From Planctomycetota bacterium (lineage in GTDB: Bacteria; Planctomycetota; JACQVX01): DNA of 40,223 bases. Location of the stretch: NCBI GenBank assembly GCA_016209495.1, contig JACQVX010000254.1, positions 1 through 40,223 on the forward strand, read 5' to 3'. The notes under the pieces are model-generated. The model made no database searches. It was given only the letters and a program-made list of their open reading frames with translations, and had not been told where the DNA came from. This document shows positions 32,912 to 40,223 of this stretch, piece after piece (the first letter of the stretch is position 1; the number at the start of each line of letters is the position of its first letter). The position numbers were made by a program, and so were the translations under genes.

Positions 32912-33579
32912 CGCGACCTCATACGCCGAGGCGTCGGCCCCCGCAGCCCCCCCGCCACGAAGCGCACCAGGCGGCGCACCGCGGCCTCCTCGTTGCGCGG
33001 GGGCCGCCGTCCCCCGTGTACCCCCGATCGGAGGCCGTCGTTCATCACGCGCTGCGCAACCTCCGGCTGCTTGCTCATGGTGAAGAGCATGGCCCCCACC
33101 ATGAAGTGGATCCGCCACGCCAGCTCCGTGCCCCCCACGTGGGGCAACAGGCGCCGGAGGGCCCTCGCGTAGCGCGCGCGCACCTCATCGAACAGGGGCG
33201 CGATCCGGGCGTGCAGGGCCTCTACGGGCACGGCGATGGTGCGCCCCAGGAGCCTCATGCAGAAGGCCCCGCCCCGATCCGGCCGGCGCACCAGGCGCAG
33301 GGCCGGACCCACGAAGGCCTCCACGATCTCCTCCAGCCCCGGGGGCACGGCTCGCGCCTCCAGGGTCGTCAGGCGATCCAGGCGCTCCCGATTCAGGGGT
33401 TCCACCCTGCGCGCGAAGATGGCCTCGATGAGGCCGTCCTTGGAGCCGAAGTGGTAATGGACCGCCGCCAGGTTGACCCTGGCCATGGCCGTGATGGCGC
33501 GAAGCGAGGTGGCCTCGAGGCCCCGCTCGGCGAACAGCCGCTCCGCCGCCTCCAGGATCCTCTCCCTCGTCCCTTGCAC
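32908..33579 (-). CDS. TetR-family repressor of the efflux operon
   Basis: A 223-residue TetR-type regulator. The N-terminal helix-turn-helix is visible (TRERILEAAERLFAERG, then LRAITAMARVNLAAVHYHFGSKDGL), followed by a helical ligand-binding domain. The C-terminal 35 residues are Arg-rich and low-complexity. A TTG at 33597 is also in frame, but the GTG at 33579 has GGAGGGGG 6 bp upstream and is preferred. It is the first gene of the efflux operon and sits directly behind a promoter overlapped by a dyad, so it probably represses its own operon and releases in response to a pump substrate. Confidence 0.9.
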   Translation of the reverse strand: MQGTRERILEAAERLFAERGLEATSLRAITAMARVNLAAVHYHFGSKDGLIEAIFARRVEPLNRERLDRLTTLEARAVPPGLEEIVEAFVGPALRLVRRPDRGGAFCMRLLGRTIAVPVEALHARIAPLFDEVRARYARALRRLLPHVGGTELAWRIHFMVGAMLFTMSKQPEVAQRVMNDGLRSGVHGGRRPPRNEEAAVRRLVRFVAGGLRGPTPRRMRSR

Positions 33580-33591
33580 GGGCCCCCTCCA

Positions 33592-33607
33592 AGTCAAACG
33601 TTCGACT
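33592..33607. promoter_or_regulatory. Probable TetR operator palindrome
   Basis: On the minus strand AGTCGAACGTTTGACT is a near-perfect 16-bp palindrome (one symmetric pair mismatched) just after the -10 box. CGTTTG at 33600-33595 is also mirrored by CAAACG at 33625-33620 with a 19-bp gap, so the two half-sites bracket the -10 box. Position and symmetry suit the adjacent TetR-type repressor. Confidence 0.6.
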
Positions 33608-33609
33608 GA

Positions 33610-33637
33610 ATCATACGTCCGTTTGCCAGCGAGTCAA
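33610..33637 (-). promoter_or_regulatory. Strong promoter of the efflux operon
   Basis: TTGACT (33637-33632), 16 bp, TATGAT (33615-33610). Transcription would start near 33603 inside the palindrome, with a leader of about 24 bases before the TetR GTG. The other parts of the 250-bp gap up to 33829 hold a small dyad at 33648-33667 (ATGGAC, GTCCAT) and no clear gene or promoter for the plus-strand sugar operon. Confidence 0.65.
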
Positions 33638-33829
33638 GCGGCGCGGGATGGACCCTCCCCCGTCCATGCACGACCTGCCGGGCGGAGGGCCACGGGCGGC
33701 GCCCATGGACACGGCCACGTCCTCGCCCAAGGGCCCCGCGGCCACGGCGCCCCCGAGGCCCTTGCGCCGGAGGCCCCGGGTGGCCACGATGTCGGGGTTC
33801 CTCACGGCGACCATGGGGTGCGAGACCGA

Positions 33830-34834
33830 ATGAGGTGCATCGTGACCGGCGGGGCGGGCTTCATCGGCAGCCACCTGGTGGAGCGACTGGCGGCCGAGGG
33901 CCACCGCGTGCGGGTCCTCGACGACCTCTCGACCGGACGAGAGGCGAACCTCGCGCAGGCGGCGTGCTCGGGGCACGTCGAGCTGGTGCACGCGGACGTC
34001 CGTGACCTCGCGGCAATCCGCCCCCACTTCCGGGAGACCGACTGGGTCTTCCACCTGGCCGCTCGCGCGGACATCGTCCCGTCCATCACACGCCCGTTCG
34101 AATACCACCAGGCCAACGTGCAGGCCACGCTGGCGGTCCTCGAGGCGGCCCGGGAGTCCGGGGTCCGGCGCCTGATCTACGCGGCCTCCTCCTCCTGCTA
34201 CGGGATCCCGGACGTCTATCCCACCCCGGAGACCGCGCCCGCGCGACCCATGTACCCCTACGCCCTCACGAAGTACGTGGGCGAGCAGTACGTCCTGCAC
34301 TGGGCCCAGGTCTATGGCCTGGGTTGCCTCTCGCTCCGGCTCTTCAACGTATTCGGCCCCCGCTCGCGAACGACGGGGGCCTACGGGGCGGTCTTCGGGG
34401 TCTTCCTCGCCCAGAAGCTGGCCGGGCGCCCTTACACGGTGGTGGGGGACGGGACCCAGACCCGTGACTTCACCTACGTCACCGACGTGGCGGAGGCCTT
34501 CCTCCTCGCCGCTCTCTCCAGCGCCTCGGGCCGCGCCCTCAACGTGGGGACGGGCCTACCGCGGAGCGTCAACGACCTGGTGGACCTCCTGGGCGGCCCG
34601 GTGGTCCACGTCCCGCGGCGCCCCGGGGAGCCGGACCGGACCCAGGCGGACGCCTCCCTCGCCCGCGAGCTGCTGGGCTGGTCTCCCCGCACGCGATTCG
34701 ACGCGGGCGTCCGCGTCCTCCTGGCTGGCATCGAGGCCTGGCGCGGCTCGCCGGTCTGGACGCCGGAGGGGGTCGCGGAGGCGACCCGCGAGTGGTTCTC
34801 CTGCCTCGGCCGCGGCGAGGAGGGGGCCGCGTAG
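33830..34834 (+). CDS. NAD-dependent sugar-nucleotide epimerase (SDR family)
   Basis: A 334-residue extended short-chain dehydrogenase of the UDP-hexose 4-epimerase type. The NAD motif is TGGAGFIGSH (residues 6-15), the catalytic serine lies in AASSSCYG near 120, and the Tyr-Lys pair is Y144/K148 in YPYALTK. Later segments RLFNVFGPRSR and GDGTQTRDFTYVTDVAEAF are typical of UDP-GlcNAc/glucose epimerases and related enzymes. An in-frame extension upstream is not protein-like, and the ATG at 33830 was chosen. It opens the sugar operon and is followed at once (TAGGTG) by the HldE-like gene. Its true substrate may be the activated sugar made by that enzyme. Confidence 0.9.
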   Translation: MRCIVTGGAGFIGSHLVERLAAEGHRVRVLDDLSTGREANLAQAACSGHVELVHADVRDLAAIRPHFRETDWVFHLAARADIVPSITRPFEYHQANVQATLAVLEAARESGVRRLIYAASSSCYGIPDVYPTPETAPARPMYPYALTKYVGEQYVLHWAQVYGLGCLSLRLFNVFGPRSRTTGAYGAVFGVFLAQKLAGRPYTVVGDGTQTRDFTYVTDVAEAFLLAALSSASGRALNVGTGLPRSVNDLVDLLGGPVVHVPRRPGEPDRTQADASLARELLGWSPRTRFDAGVRVLLAGIEAWRGSPVWTPEGVAEATREWFSCLGRGEEGAA

Positions 34835-36364
34835 GTGGCGGGGACCGTCGGGAAGATCCTCGCCCTGGAAGACCTGGCCGGCGCCATGGAGGCGCTCCGG
34901 GGGCGGGGCAAGACCGTCGTCCATAGCCACGGGGTATACGACCTGCTCCACATCGGACACATCCGCCACCTGGAACAGGCGCGGCGCATGGGGGACGTCC
35001 TGGTGGTCACGGTGACCGAGGACCAGCACGTCAACAAGGGGCCCCACCGCCCCGCCTTCCCCCAGGCCCTGCGCGCCGAGGCCGTCGCGGCCCTCGGGGT
35101 GGTGGACTACGTGGCGGTGAACCGCTGGCCTACGGCGGTGGAGACCATCCGGCTCCTCCGGCCGCAGGTCTACGTCAAGGGGGCCGATTACCGGGACCCC
35201 GGGGAGGACCTCACCGGGAAGATCGTCGAGGAGCGTCGGGCCGTGGAGGCCGTCGGGGGGCGCATCGCCTTCACGGAGGACATCTCCTTCAGCTCCTCCG
35301 CCCTGCTCAACCGCTTCATGCCCTCGTTCCCCGAGGAGCTGGCCGCCTACCTCGGGGCCTTCCGCCAGCGCTACGGCGAAGACCAGATCCTCGGCTACCT
35401 CGAGGCGGCGCGCCGGCTGCGTCCCCTGGTGGTCGGCGAGACCATCGTGGACGAGTATCAACGCTGCGAGTCCATGGGGAAGTCCGCCAAGGAGCCCATC
35501 CTGGCGGTGAAGTACCTGGACACGGAGCAGTTCCCCGGCGGCGCCCTGGCGGTGGCGAATCACCTGGCCGACTTCTGCGAGGAGGTGGGCCTCGTCTCCC
35601 TCCTGGGCGACGTGGACTCCCTGGAGGGCTTCGTCCGCCGGGGGCTCTGGTCCAACGTCCGGCCCACCTTCCTCTACAAGCTCGGCGCGCCCACCATCGT
35701 CAAGCGCCGCTTCCTGGAACACTACCTCATGCAGAAGCTCTTCGAGGTCTACCACATGAACGACGACCCGCTGGACGCGGCGGGCGAGGAGGCCCTCTGC
35801 GCGTCCCTCCGGGAGGAGCTGCCGCGGCATGACCTGGTCGTGGTGGCGGACTATGGGCACGGGATGATGGGCCGGAGGGTCATCGACCTCCTCTGCCGCG
35901 AGGCGAAGCTCCTGGCCGTGAACACCCAGGTGAACGCGGGGAACCTGGGGTTCAACGCCATCTCCAGGTACCCCCGCGCCGACTACGTCTGCATCTCCGA
36001 ACGCGAGATGCGCCTCGAGGCCCGGGACCGGGGCGGCAGCCTCCACGACGTGATGCTGGACGTGGCCCGGAGGCTCCGCTGCCCGCGGGTCCTCATCACC
36101 CGCGGGAAGTTCGGCTGCGTCTGCTACGACGAGCAGGAGGGCTTCGTCGAGGTCCCGGCCCTCGCGGGCCAGGTGGTGGACCGCGTCGGGGCCGGGGACG
36201 CGGTCCTGGCCATCACCGCCCTCTGCGTGGCCCAGGGGGCGCCGATGGAGGCCACCGGCTTCATCGGGAACGCGGTGGGGGCCCAGGCCGTGACCATAGT
36301 GGGGAACCGGACGCCCGTCCGCCGTACTCCCCTGGCCAGACACATCGTCTCGCTCTTGAAGTAG
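34835..36364 (+). CDS. HldE-like bifunctional enzyme in reversed order: nucleotidyltransferase then PfkB kinase
   Basis: A 509-residue two-domain protein. Residues 25-165 are a cytidylyl/adenylyltransferase with H-x-G-H at residues 39-42 (VYDLLHIGHIRHLE) and the HldE-type KGADY segment. Residues 195-509 are a PfkB kinase: VVGETIVDEY, SAKEPILAVKYLDTEQFPGG and the catalytic aspartate near 455 in RVGAGDAVL. In E. coli HldE the kinase is N-terminal and the transferase C-terminal; here the order is swapped. By analogy it phosphorylates a sugar phosphate and activates it with ATP or CTP; GmhB-like phosphatase function is not seen. The GTG start touches the previous stop. The next gene, a GmhA-like isomerase, fits a heptose-type pathway. 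Confidence 0.88.
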   Translation: MAGTVGKILALEDLAGAMEALRGRGKTVVHSHGVYDLLHIGHIRHLEQARRMGDVLVVTVTEDQHVNKGPHRPAFPQALRAEAVAALGVVDYVAVNRWPTAVETIRLLRPQVYVKGADYRDPGEDLTGKIVEERRAVEAVGGRIAFTEDISFSSSALLNRFMPSFPEELAAYLGAFRQRYGEDQILGYLEAARRLRPLVVGETIVDEYQRCESMGKSAKEPILAVKYLDTEQFPGGALAVANHLADFCEEVGLVSLLGDVDSLEGFVRRGLWSNVRPTFLYKLGAPTIVKRRFLEHYLMQKLFEVYHMNDDPLDAAGEEALCASLREELPRHDLVVVADYGHGMMGRRVIDLLCREAKLLAVNTQVNAGNLGFNAISRYPRADYVCISEREMRLEARDRGGSLHDVMLDVARRLRCPRVLITRGKFGCVCYDEQEGFVEVPALAGQVVDRVGAGDAVLAITALCVAQGAPMEATGFIGNAVGAQAVTIVGNRTPVRRTPLARHIVSLLK

Positions 36365-36384
36365 CGGAGGCGGAGGGGGGATCC

Positions 36385-36996
36385 ATGCACGAGCTGGCCG
36401 GGGTCGAGGCGGTGCCCTACATGGAACGACTCTGCCAGGCCCTCTCCTCCGTGGAGACCACCGGCGAGGGGGGGGCGAGGCTCTCCCTGGAGGCGGCCGT
36501 GGGCCGCGCGGTGGACCGGATCGCGGGCCTCGGCCCCGAGGGCAAGGTCCTCCTGGTCGGGAACGGGGGTTCCGCGGCCATCGTGAGCCACATGCAGAAC
36601 GACCTCTGCAAGGCGGTCGGGGTCCGGGCCCTGGTGTTCAACGAGGCCCCCCTCCTCACGGCCCTCACCAACGACAATGGCTACGCCGGGGCCTTCGCGC
36701 GCCTGGTGAGCCTCTGGGCCTCCCGGGGCGACGTCCTCGTGGCGGTGTCGAGTGCCGGCCGCTCGGAGAACATCCTCCGCGCGTGCCGCGCGGCCCGGGA
36801 GCGGGGCTGCCGGGTGCTCACCCTCTCGGGTTTCGCCGCCGACAACCCGCTCCGCCGCGAGGGCGAGCTGAACTTCCACGTCCCCTCGGATTTCTACGGC
36901 CACGTGGAGGTGGCCCACATGGCCCTGGCCCACCTCCTCTCGGACCGGGCCATGGCCCGGCGAGCCCACCGGGAGGGCGGGACGCGCATTGGCTGA
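36385..36996 (+). CDS. GmhA-like SIS-domain phosphosugar isomerase
   Basis: A 203-residue SIS protein related to GmhA, which converts sedoheptulose-7-phosphate to heptose-7-phosphate, and to DiaA. The sugar-phosphate loop is LLVGNGGSAA, followed by AVSSAGRSENIL, and the helix with the conserved His (HVEVAHMALAHLL) near the C-terminus. By eye the catalytic Glu region of GmhA (HFAEEL) reads HMQNDL, so the acid is changed to Asn or Asp. That is compatible with a different substrate or reaction. The ATG has GGAGGGGGG upstream. Its stop overlaps the next epimerase start by 8 bp. Confidence 0.88.
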   Translation: MHELAGVEAVPYMERLCQALSSVETTGEGGARLSLEAAVGRAVDRIAGLGPEGKVLLVGNGGSAAIVSHMQNDLCKAVGVRALVFNEAPLLTALTNDNGYAGAFARLVSLWASRGDVLVAVSSAGRSENILRACRAARERGCRVLTLSGFAADNPLRREGELNFHVPSDFYGHVEVAHMALAHLLSDRAMARRAHREGGTRIG

Positions 36997-38023
36997 GGAC
37001 CCCGGGTTGCGCCAGCTCCTCGTCACCGGGGGTGCGGGCTACGTGGGGGCCGTCCTCGTCCCGCGCCTCCTGGAGCGGGGCTACCGGGTCCGCGTCCTGG
37101 ACCTCTACCTCTATGGCAAGGACGTCCTGGCCGAGCACCCGCGCCTGGAGCAGCGCCGGGGGGACCTGCGGGACCAGCGGCTCCTCCGGGAGGCCCTCCG
37201 CGGCTGCGACGGCGTGGTGCACCTGGCCTGCGTGTCCAACGACGCCTCCTTCGCGTTGAACCCGGCCCTGGGCCGCTCCATCAACTACGAGGCCTTCACC
37301 CCCCTGGTGGACCTCTCCCGCGAGGCGGGGGTGCGGCGATTCGTCTATGCCTCCACCTCCAGCGTCTACGGGTTGAGCGAGGCGCGGGACATCACGGAGG
37401 ACCACCCCCTGGTCCCCATCACGGATTACAACCGCTACAAGGGGCTCTGCGAACCCATCCTCCTCGAGCGCTCGACGGCCGGGTTCGTCCCCGTGATCGT
37501 TCGTCCCGCCACGGTCTGCGGGTGGTCGCCACGCCAGCGGCTGGACCTCACGGTGAACATCCTCACGGCCCACGCGGTGACCCGCGGCCGGATCACCGTC
37601 TTCGGCGGGGAGCAGATGCGCCCCAACATCCACATCCAGGACATGGTGGAGGTCTACCTCCTCCTCCTGGGGCTCCCGGACGGGCGCGTGGCGGGGCGCG
37701 TCTACAACGCCGGATACGAGAACGCCACCGTGGCGTCCATCGCGGAGCGGGTCCGCCGCGTGGTACGGGAGGAGGCGCCGGACCTGGGCGAGGTGGAAAT
37801 GGTCCGCACCCCCTCCGACGACGTCCGCTCCTACCACATCTCCTCGGAGCGGATCCGACGCGAGCTGGGCTTCGCGCCGCGCCACACCCTGGAGGACGCG
37901 GTGCGAGACCTGGTGGCCGCCTTCAGGGACGGCCGCCTCTCGAAGGACATCGACGACCCCCGCTACCACAACGTGCGCTGCATGAAGGCCCGGGAGGAGG
38001 ACCTGGCCGAGGCGCCCCCGTGA
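36989..38023 (+). CDS. Second NAD-dependent epimerase/dehydratase
   Basis: A 344-residue extended SDR protein. The NAD motif is TGGAGYVGAVLVPRLLERGY near residue 13, the catalytic segment is YASTSSVYG, and the Tyr-x-x-x-Lys pair is in DYNRYKGLCE. The region RPATVCGWSPRQRLDLTVN is typical of a group of sugar epimerases and 4,6-dehydratase-like proteins seen in LPS loci. It is distinct from the first epimerase: few shared residues outside the fold. The TTG start overlaps the isomerase stop by 8 bp; GGGAGGGCGG lies upstream. Its stop overlaps the next GTG (GTGA). Role: probably tailoring of the activated sugar. Confidence 0.88.
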   Translation: MAEDPGLRQLLVTGGAGYVGAVLVPRLLERGYRVRVLDLYLYGKDVLAEHPRLEQRRGDLRDQRLLREALRGCDGVVHLACVSNDASFALNPALGRSINYEAFTPLVDLSREAGVRRFVYASTSSVYGLSEARDITEDHPLVPITDYNRYKGLCEPILLERSTAGFVPVIVRPATVCGWSPRQRLDLTVNILTAHAVTRGRITVFGGEQMRPNIHIQDMVEVYLLLLGLPDGRVAGRVYNAGYENATVASIAERVRRVVREEAPDLGEVEMVRTPSDDVRSYHISSERIRRELGFAPRHTLEDAVRDLVAAFRDGRLSKDIDDPRYHNVRCMKAREEDLAEAPP

Positions 38024-38835
38024 GCGCACCCGCCCTCGAGGAACGGGCCCGCGAGGTCCGCTCCGATGTGCTGCGGATGTCCCACCGGGCCCGCACCCCG
38101 CACCTGGCCTCGGCCCTCTCCTGCGTGGACGTCCTGGTGGCGGCCTACTGGGGCGAGCTCCGCCTGGACCCGGCGCGGCCCCTGGACGAGGACCGCGACC
38201 GCCTCATCCTGAGCAAGGGGCACGCAGTCAGCGCCCTCTACGCGACGCTGGCCCGGCGCGGCTACTTCCCCCTGGAATGGCTCGGTCACTTCAACGAGGC
38301 CGGGGGGCGGCTCCCGGAGCAGCCGAGCCCCGGTTGCGTGCCTGGCCTGGAGCTGGCCACCGGCTCCCTGGGCCACGGCCTGCCCATGGGTCTGGGGATG
38401 GCCCTGGCCGCCCGACTGACCGGCCGGACCTACCGGGTCTGCGCGGTCCTGAGCGACGGGGAATGCGAGGAGGGCTCGGTCTGGGAGGCCGCCCTCCTGG
38501 CGGCGGCCCACCGGGTGGAGCGACTGGCGGTGGTGGTGGACTTCAACCGGTGGCAGGCCACCGGGCGCAGCCCCGAGGTCATGGCCCTGGACCCCCTGGC
38601 CGACAAGTGGCGGGCCTTCGGCTGGAGCGCCTGCGAGGTGGACGGCCACGACCCGGGGCTCCTCGCGCGGCGGCTCGCCGCCATCCCCGATGGGAGCGGC
38701 CGCCCGGTGGCCATCGTGGCCCACACGGTGAAGGGAAAGGGCGTCTCCTTCATGGAGGACGACAACCACTGGCACTACCGGTCCCCGGACGCGGCGGAGC
38801 TCCAGGCCGCCCTGGCGGAGCTGGGCCGGGGGTGA
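38020..38835 (+). CDS. Transketolase, N-terminal (TPP-binding) subunit
   Basis: A 271-residue subunit matching the first third of transketolase. The TPP/metal motif is SDGECEEGSVWEAAL followed by VVVDFNRWQATG; LSKGHAVSALYA and GSLGHGLPMGLGMALAA are also conserved. Split transketolases are common in bacteria and archaea and work with a C-terminal subunit, supplied here by the next gene. The GTG start shares four bases with the epimerase stop, and its own stop overlaps the next GTG. The enzyme moves a two-carbon ketol unit between sugar phosphates, so it could make the keto-sugar used by the isomerase in this operon. Confidence 0.93.
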   Translation: MSAPALEERAREVRSDVLRMSHRARTPHLASALSCVDVLVAAYWGELRLDPARPLDEDRDRLILSKGHAVSALYATLARRGYFPLEWLGHFNEAGGRLPEQPSPGCVPGLELATGSLGHGLPMGLGMALAARLTGRTYRVCAVLSDGECEEGSVWEAALLAAAHRVERLAVVVDFNRWQATGRSPEVMALDPLADKWRAFGWSACEVDGHDPGLLARRLAAIPDGSGRPVAIVAHTVKGKGVSFMEDDNHWHYRSPDAAELQAALAELGRG

Positions 38836-39794
38836 GGAACGCCTTCGCCGCGGAGCTCACGAGGCTGGCGGGCGAGGACGACCGGGTGGTCCTGCTCTCC
38901 GGCGACATCGGCAACCGCCTGTTCGACGAGTTCAAGGGACGCTACCCGCGGCGCTTCTTCAACTGCGGGGTGGCCGAGGCCAACATGGTCGGGGTCGCGG
39001 GCGGCATGGCCCTCTCGGGGCTACGCCCCGTGACCTACACCATCAACTCCTTCATGACCGCCCGGTGCCTGGAGCAGATCCGCCTGGACATCTGCTATCA
39101 CCGGTCCCCCGTGGTCATCGTCGGGGTCGGCGCGGGCCTCTGCTACGCCTCCCTGGGGGCCACCCACCACTCCCTGGAGGACATCGGGACGCTCCGGCTG
39201 CTCCCCCACATGACCGTGGTATGTCCCGGGGACCCCGTGGAGGTCCGTCTCGCCCTGCGGGCCGCCCTGGTCCATCCGGGCCCGGTCTACCTGCGCCTGG
39301 GCAAGAAGGGCGAGCCGGTCGTGCACGCCGGTGCCACCCCGGGATTCCAGATGGGGCGGGGCATCCGCCTCCGCGACGGCCGCGACGCCTGCATCCTCGG
39401 CACGGGGAACGTCCTCCCCCTGGCCCTGGAGGCGGCGCGGGCCCTGGAGGCCCGGGGCGTGTCCGTGGGGGTCGTCAGCCTGCACACGGTGAAGCCCCTG
39501 GACGAGGGGCTGCTCGACGAGGCCTTCCGCGGGCTCAAGGTGGTGGCGACCCTGGAGGAGCACAGCCTCCTGGGGGGCCTGGGCGGGGCCGTGGCCGAAT
39601 GGCTCGCGGACCGGCCCGGGCTCCCGGGCCGCCTCGTCCGCCTGGGGACGGCCGACACCTTCCTGCACGAGGCCGGGGGCCAGGACCACGCCCGGCGGCG
39701 GCTGGGTCTCGCCCTGGAGGACGTGGTGGACCGCATTGCGGAGGCCGTGGATGGCGTTGCGCACCCTCGCCGCGATCCTGGTCGAGACCGCTAG
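38832..39794 (+). CDS. Transketolase, C-terminal subunit
   Basis: A 320-residue subunit with the pyrimidine-binding and C-terminal transketolase domains. Motifs: LLSGDIGNRLFDEF, RFFNCGVAEANMVGVAGGMA (contains the Glu that activates the TPP ring), GLCYASLGATHHSLEDI, and a C-terminal domain with TLEEHSLLGGLGGAVAEWL. The GTG start is shared with the previous stop (GTGA), so equal amounts of both subunits are expected. Its C-terminus is a low-complexity Arg/Asp tail that overlaps the start of the dehydrogenase gene by 44 bp. Together the two subunits form a complete transketolase dedicated to this operon. Confidence 0.92.
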   Translation: MRNAFAAELTRLAGEDDRVVLLSGDIGNRLFDEFKGRYPRRFFNCGVAEANMVGVAGGMALSGLRPVTYTINSFMTARCLEQIRLDICYHRSPVVIVGVGAGLCYASLGATHHSLEDIGTLRLLPHMTVVCPGDPVEVRLALRAALVHPGPVYLRLGKKGEPVVHAGATPGFQMGRGIRLRDGRDACILGTGNVLPLALEAARALEARGVSVGVVSLHTVKPLDEGLLDEAFRGLKVVATLEEHSLLGGLGGAVAEWLADRPGLPGRLVRLGTADTFLHEAGGQDHARRRLGLALEDVVDRIAEAVDGVAHPRRDPGRDR

Positions 39795-40223
39795 GCCCCT
39801 GGTCCTGGCCGAGCTGGAGGTCCCGCCCCCGGGCCCGGGACAGGTCCTGGTGGAGGTCGCCTACGCGGCGGTCTGCCACACCCAGCTCCTGGAGGTCCGC
39901 GGCCACCGCGGGCCGGACCCCTACCTCCCCCACTGCCTGGGCCACGAGGGCTCGGGCCGCGTCCGGACCACCGGACCGCAGGTCCGCAAGGTGGCGAGCG
40001 GCGACCCGGTCCTCCTCTCGTGGATGCGCGGTTCCGGGGCCGAGGTCCCGGGGACCTCTTACTCGTGGGGGGGGCGGCGCGTGAACGCCGGTGGGATCGC
40101 CACCTTCGGCCGCCTCATGCTGATCTCCGAGAATCGCCTCACCGTCCTGCCGGCGGGCTTCCCCCTGCGCGACGCCGCCCTGTTCGGGTGCGCCGTCCCC
40201 ACCGGGGCCGGGGCCGTCCTCCA
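39751..40223 (+). CDS. Zinc-type medium-chain alcohol dehydrogenase (3' end outside window)
   Basis: The first 157 residues of a medium-chain dehydrogenase. The zinc ligand Cys is in AAVCHTQLLEVRG, and HCLGHEGSGRV provides the His and Glu of the catalytic zinc site. The GATFGRL-like region and GCAVPTGAGAVL lead into the NAD-binding domain, which lies beyond the window. The structural-zinc loop with four Cys common in many members is not seen in the part present: its place is taken by SWMRGSGAEVPGTSYSWGG, so it may lack the structural zinc. The ATG has GGAGG upstream and overlaps the transketolase gene by 44 bp. It may oxidise or reduce the operon's sugar intermediate. Confidence 0.88.
   Translation, partial: MALRTLAAILVETARPLVLAELEVPPPGPGQVLVEVAYAAVCHTQLLEVRGHRGPDPYLPHCLGHEGSGRVRTTGPQVRKVASGDPVLLSWMRGSGAEVPGTSYSWGGRRVNAGGIATFGRLMLISENRLTVLPAGFPLRDAALFGCAVPTGAGAVL

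Noticed and set aside
33648-33833. 61-codon plus-strand frame between the TetR gene and the first epimerase
   Set aside because: Proline-rich, no homology features, and it overlaps the ATG of the epimerase in another frame.
1-40223. tRNA, rRNA, CRISPR, insertion sequences, riboswitches
   Set aside because: Both strands were read for these; no tRNA-like T-arm with matching acceptor stem, spaced repeat array, transposase motif or recognised riboswitch core was found.

Overview
This is about 40 kb of very GC-rich, densely packed bacterial DNA. Nearly every base is coding, GTG and TTG starts are common, and no gap between genes exceeds about 260 bp. The host is Gram-negative: there is a complete RND efflux operon with an outer-membrane factor, a second outer-membrane-type beta-barrel protein, TatC, and a heptose-nucleotide-type enzyme. 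The gene mix and composition would suit a high-GC lineage such as Myxococcota, Acidobacteriota or a related deltaproteobacterial-type phylum, but the sequence alone does not settle this. No rRNA, tRNA, CRISPR array, insertion sequence or phage gene was seen.

Layout. (1) 1-6077, housekeeping: lipB (5' end outside the window), a convergent fmdB-rpoZ-ACT block, thrB-folC, then a small membrane protein, a TPR protein and a cyclic-nucleotide-binding-domain protein. (2) 6192-10226: a 1344-residue polytopic membrane protein of unknown role. (3) 10144-15475, probable cell-surface glycan functions: two methyltransferases and a DegT-type sugar aminotransferase on the minus strand, divergent from a YfhO-type membrane protein. 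(4) 15386-22549, minus strand: cinA read in frame into a secreted-type HEAT protein, an argininosuccinate-synthase homologue with altered ATP-site motifs flanked by GTGGGC/CCCACG hexamer repeats, a YchF-like GTPase, tatC, and a membrane-anchored coiled-coil protein ending in a BRCT-like domain. (5) 22690-25178, plus strand: a Sua5/low-molecular-weight phosphatase fusion, rpiB and a membrane metallophosphoesterase. (6) 25168-33579, minus strand: an outer-membrane-type protein and a trans-sulfuration enzyme, then a TetR-regulated tripartite RND pump (regulator, outer-membrane factor, adaptor, pump) with a clear promoter and operator. (7) 33830-40223, plus strand and running off the end: an unusual sugar operon with two NAD-dependent epimerases, an HldE-like enzyme in reversed domain order, a GmhA-like SIS protein, a split transketolase and a zinc-type dehydrogenase.

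The most promising undescribed system is region 7. It reads like a pathway in which a transketolase makes a keto-sugar phosphate, a SIS isomerase converts it, a fused nucleotidyltransferase-kinase activates it, and epimerases plus a dehydrogenase tailor the nucleotide sugar for a surface glycan. Other notable items are the BRCT-like membrane protein, the CinA-HEAT read-through, the divergent ArgG with its flanking repeats, and an 18-bp divergent intergenic region that could be a symmetric promoter for two leaderless transcripts.
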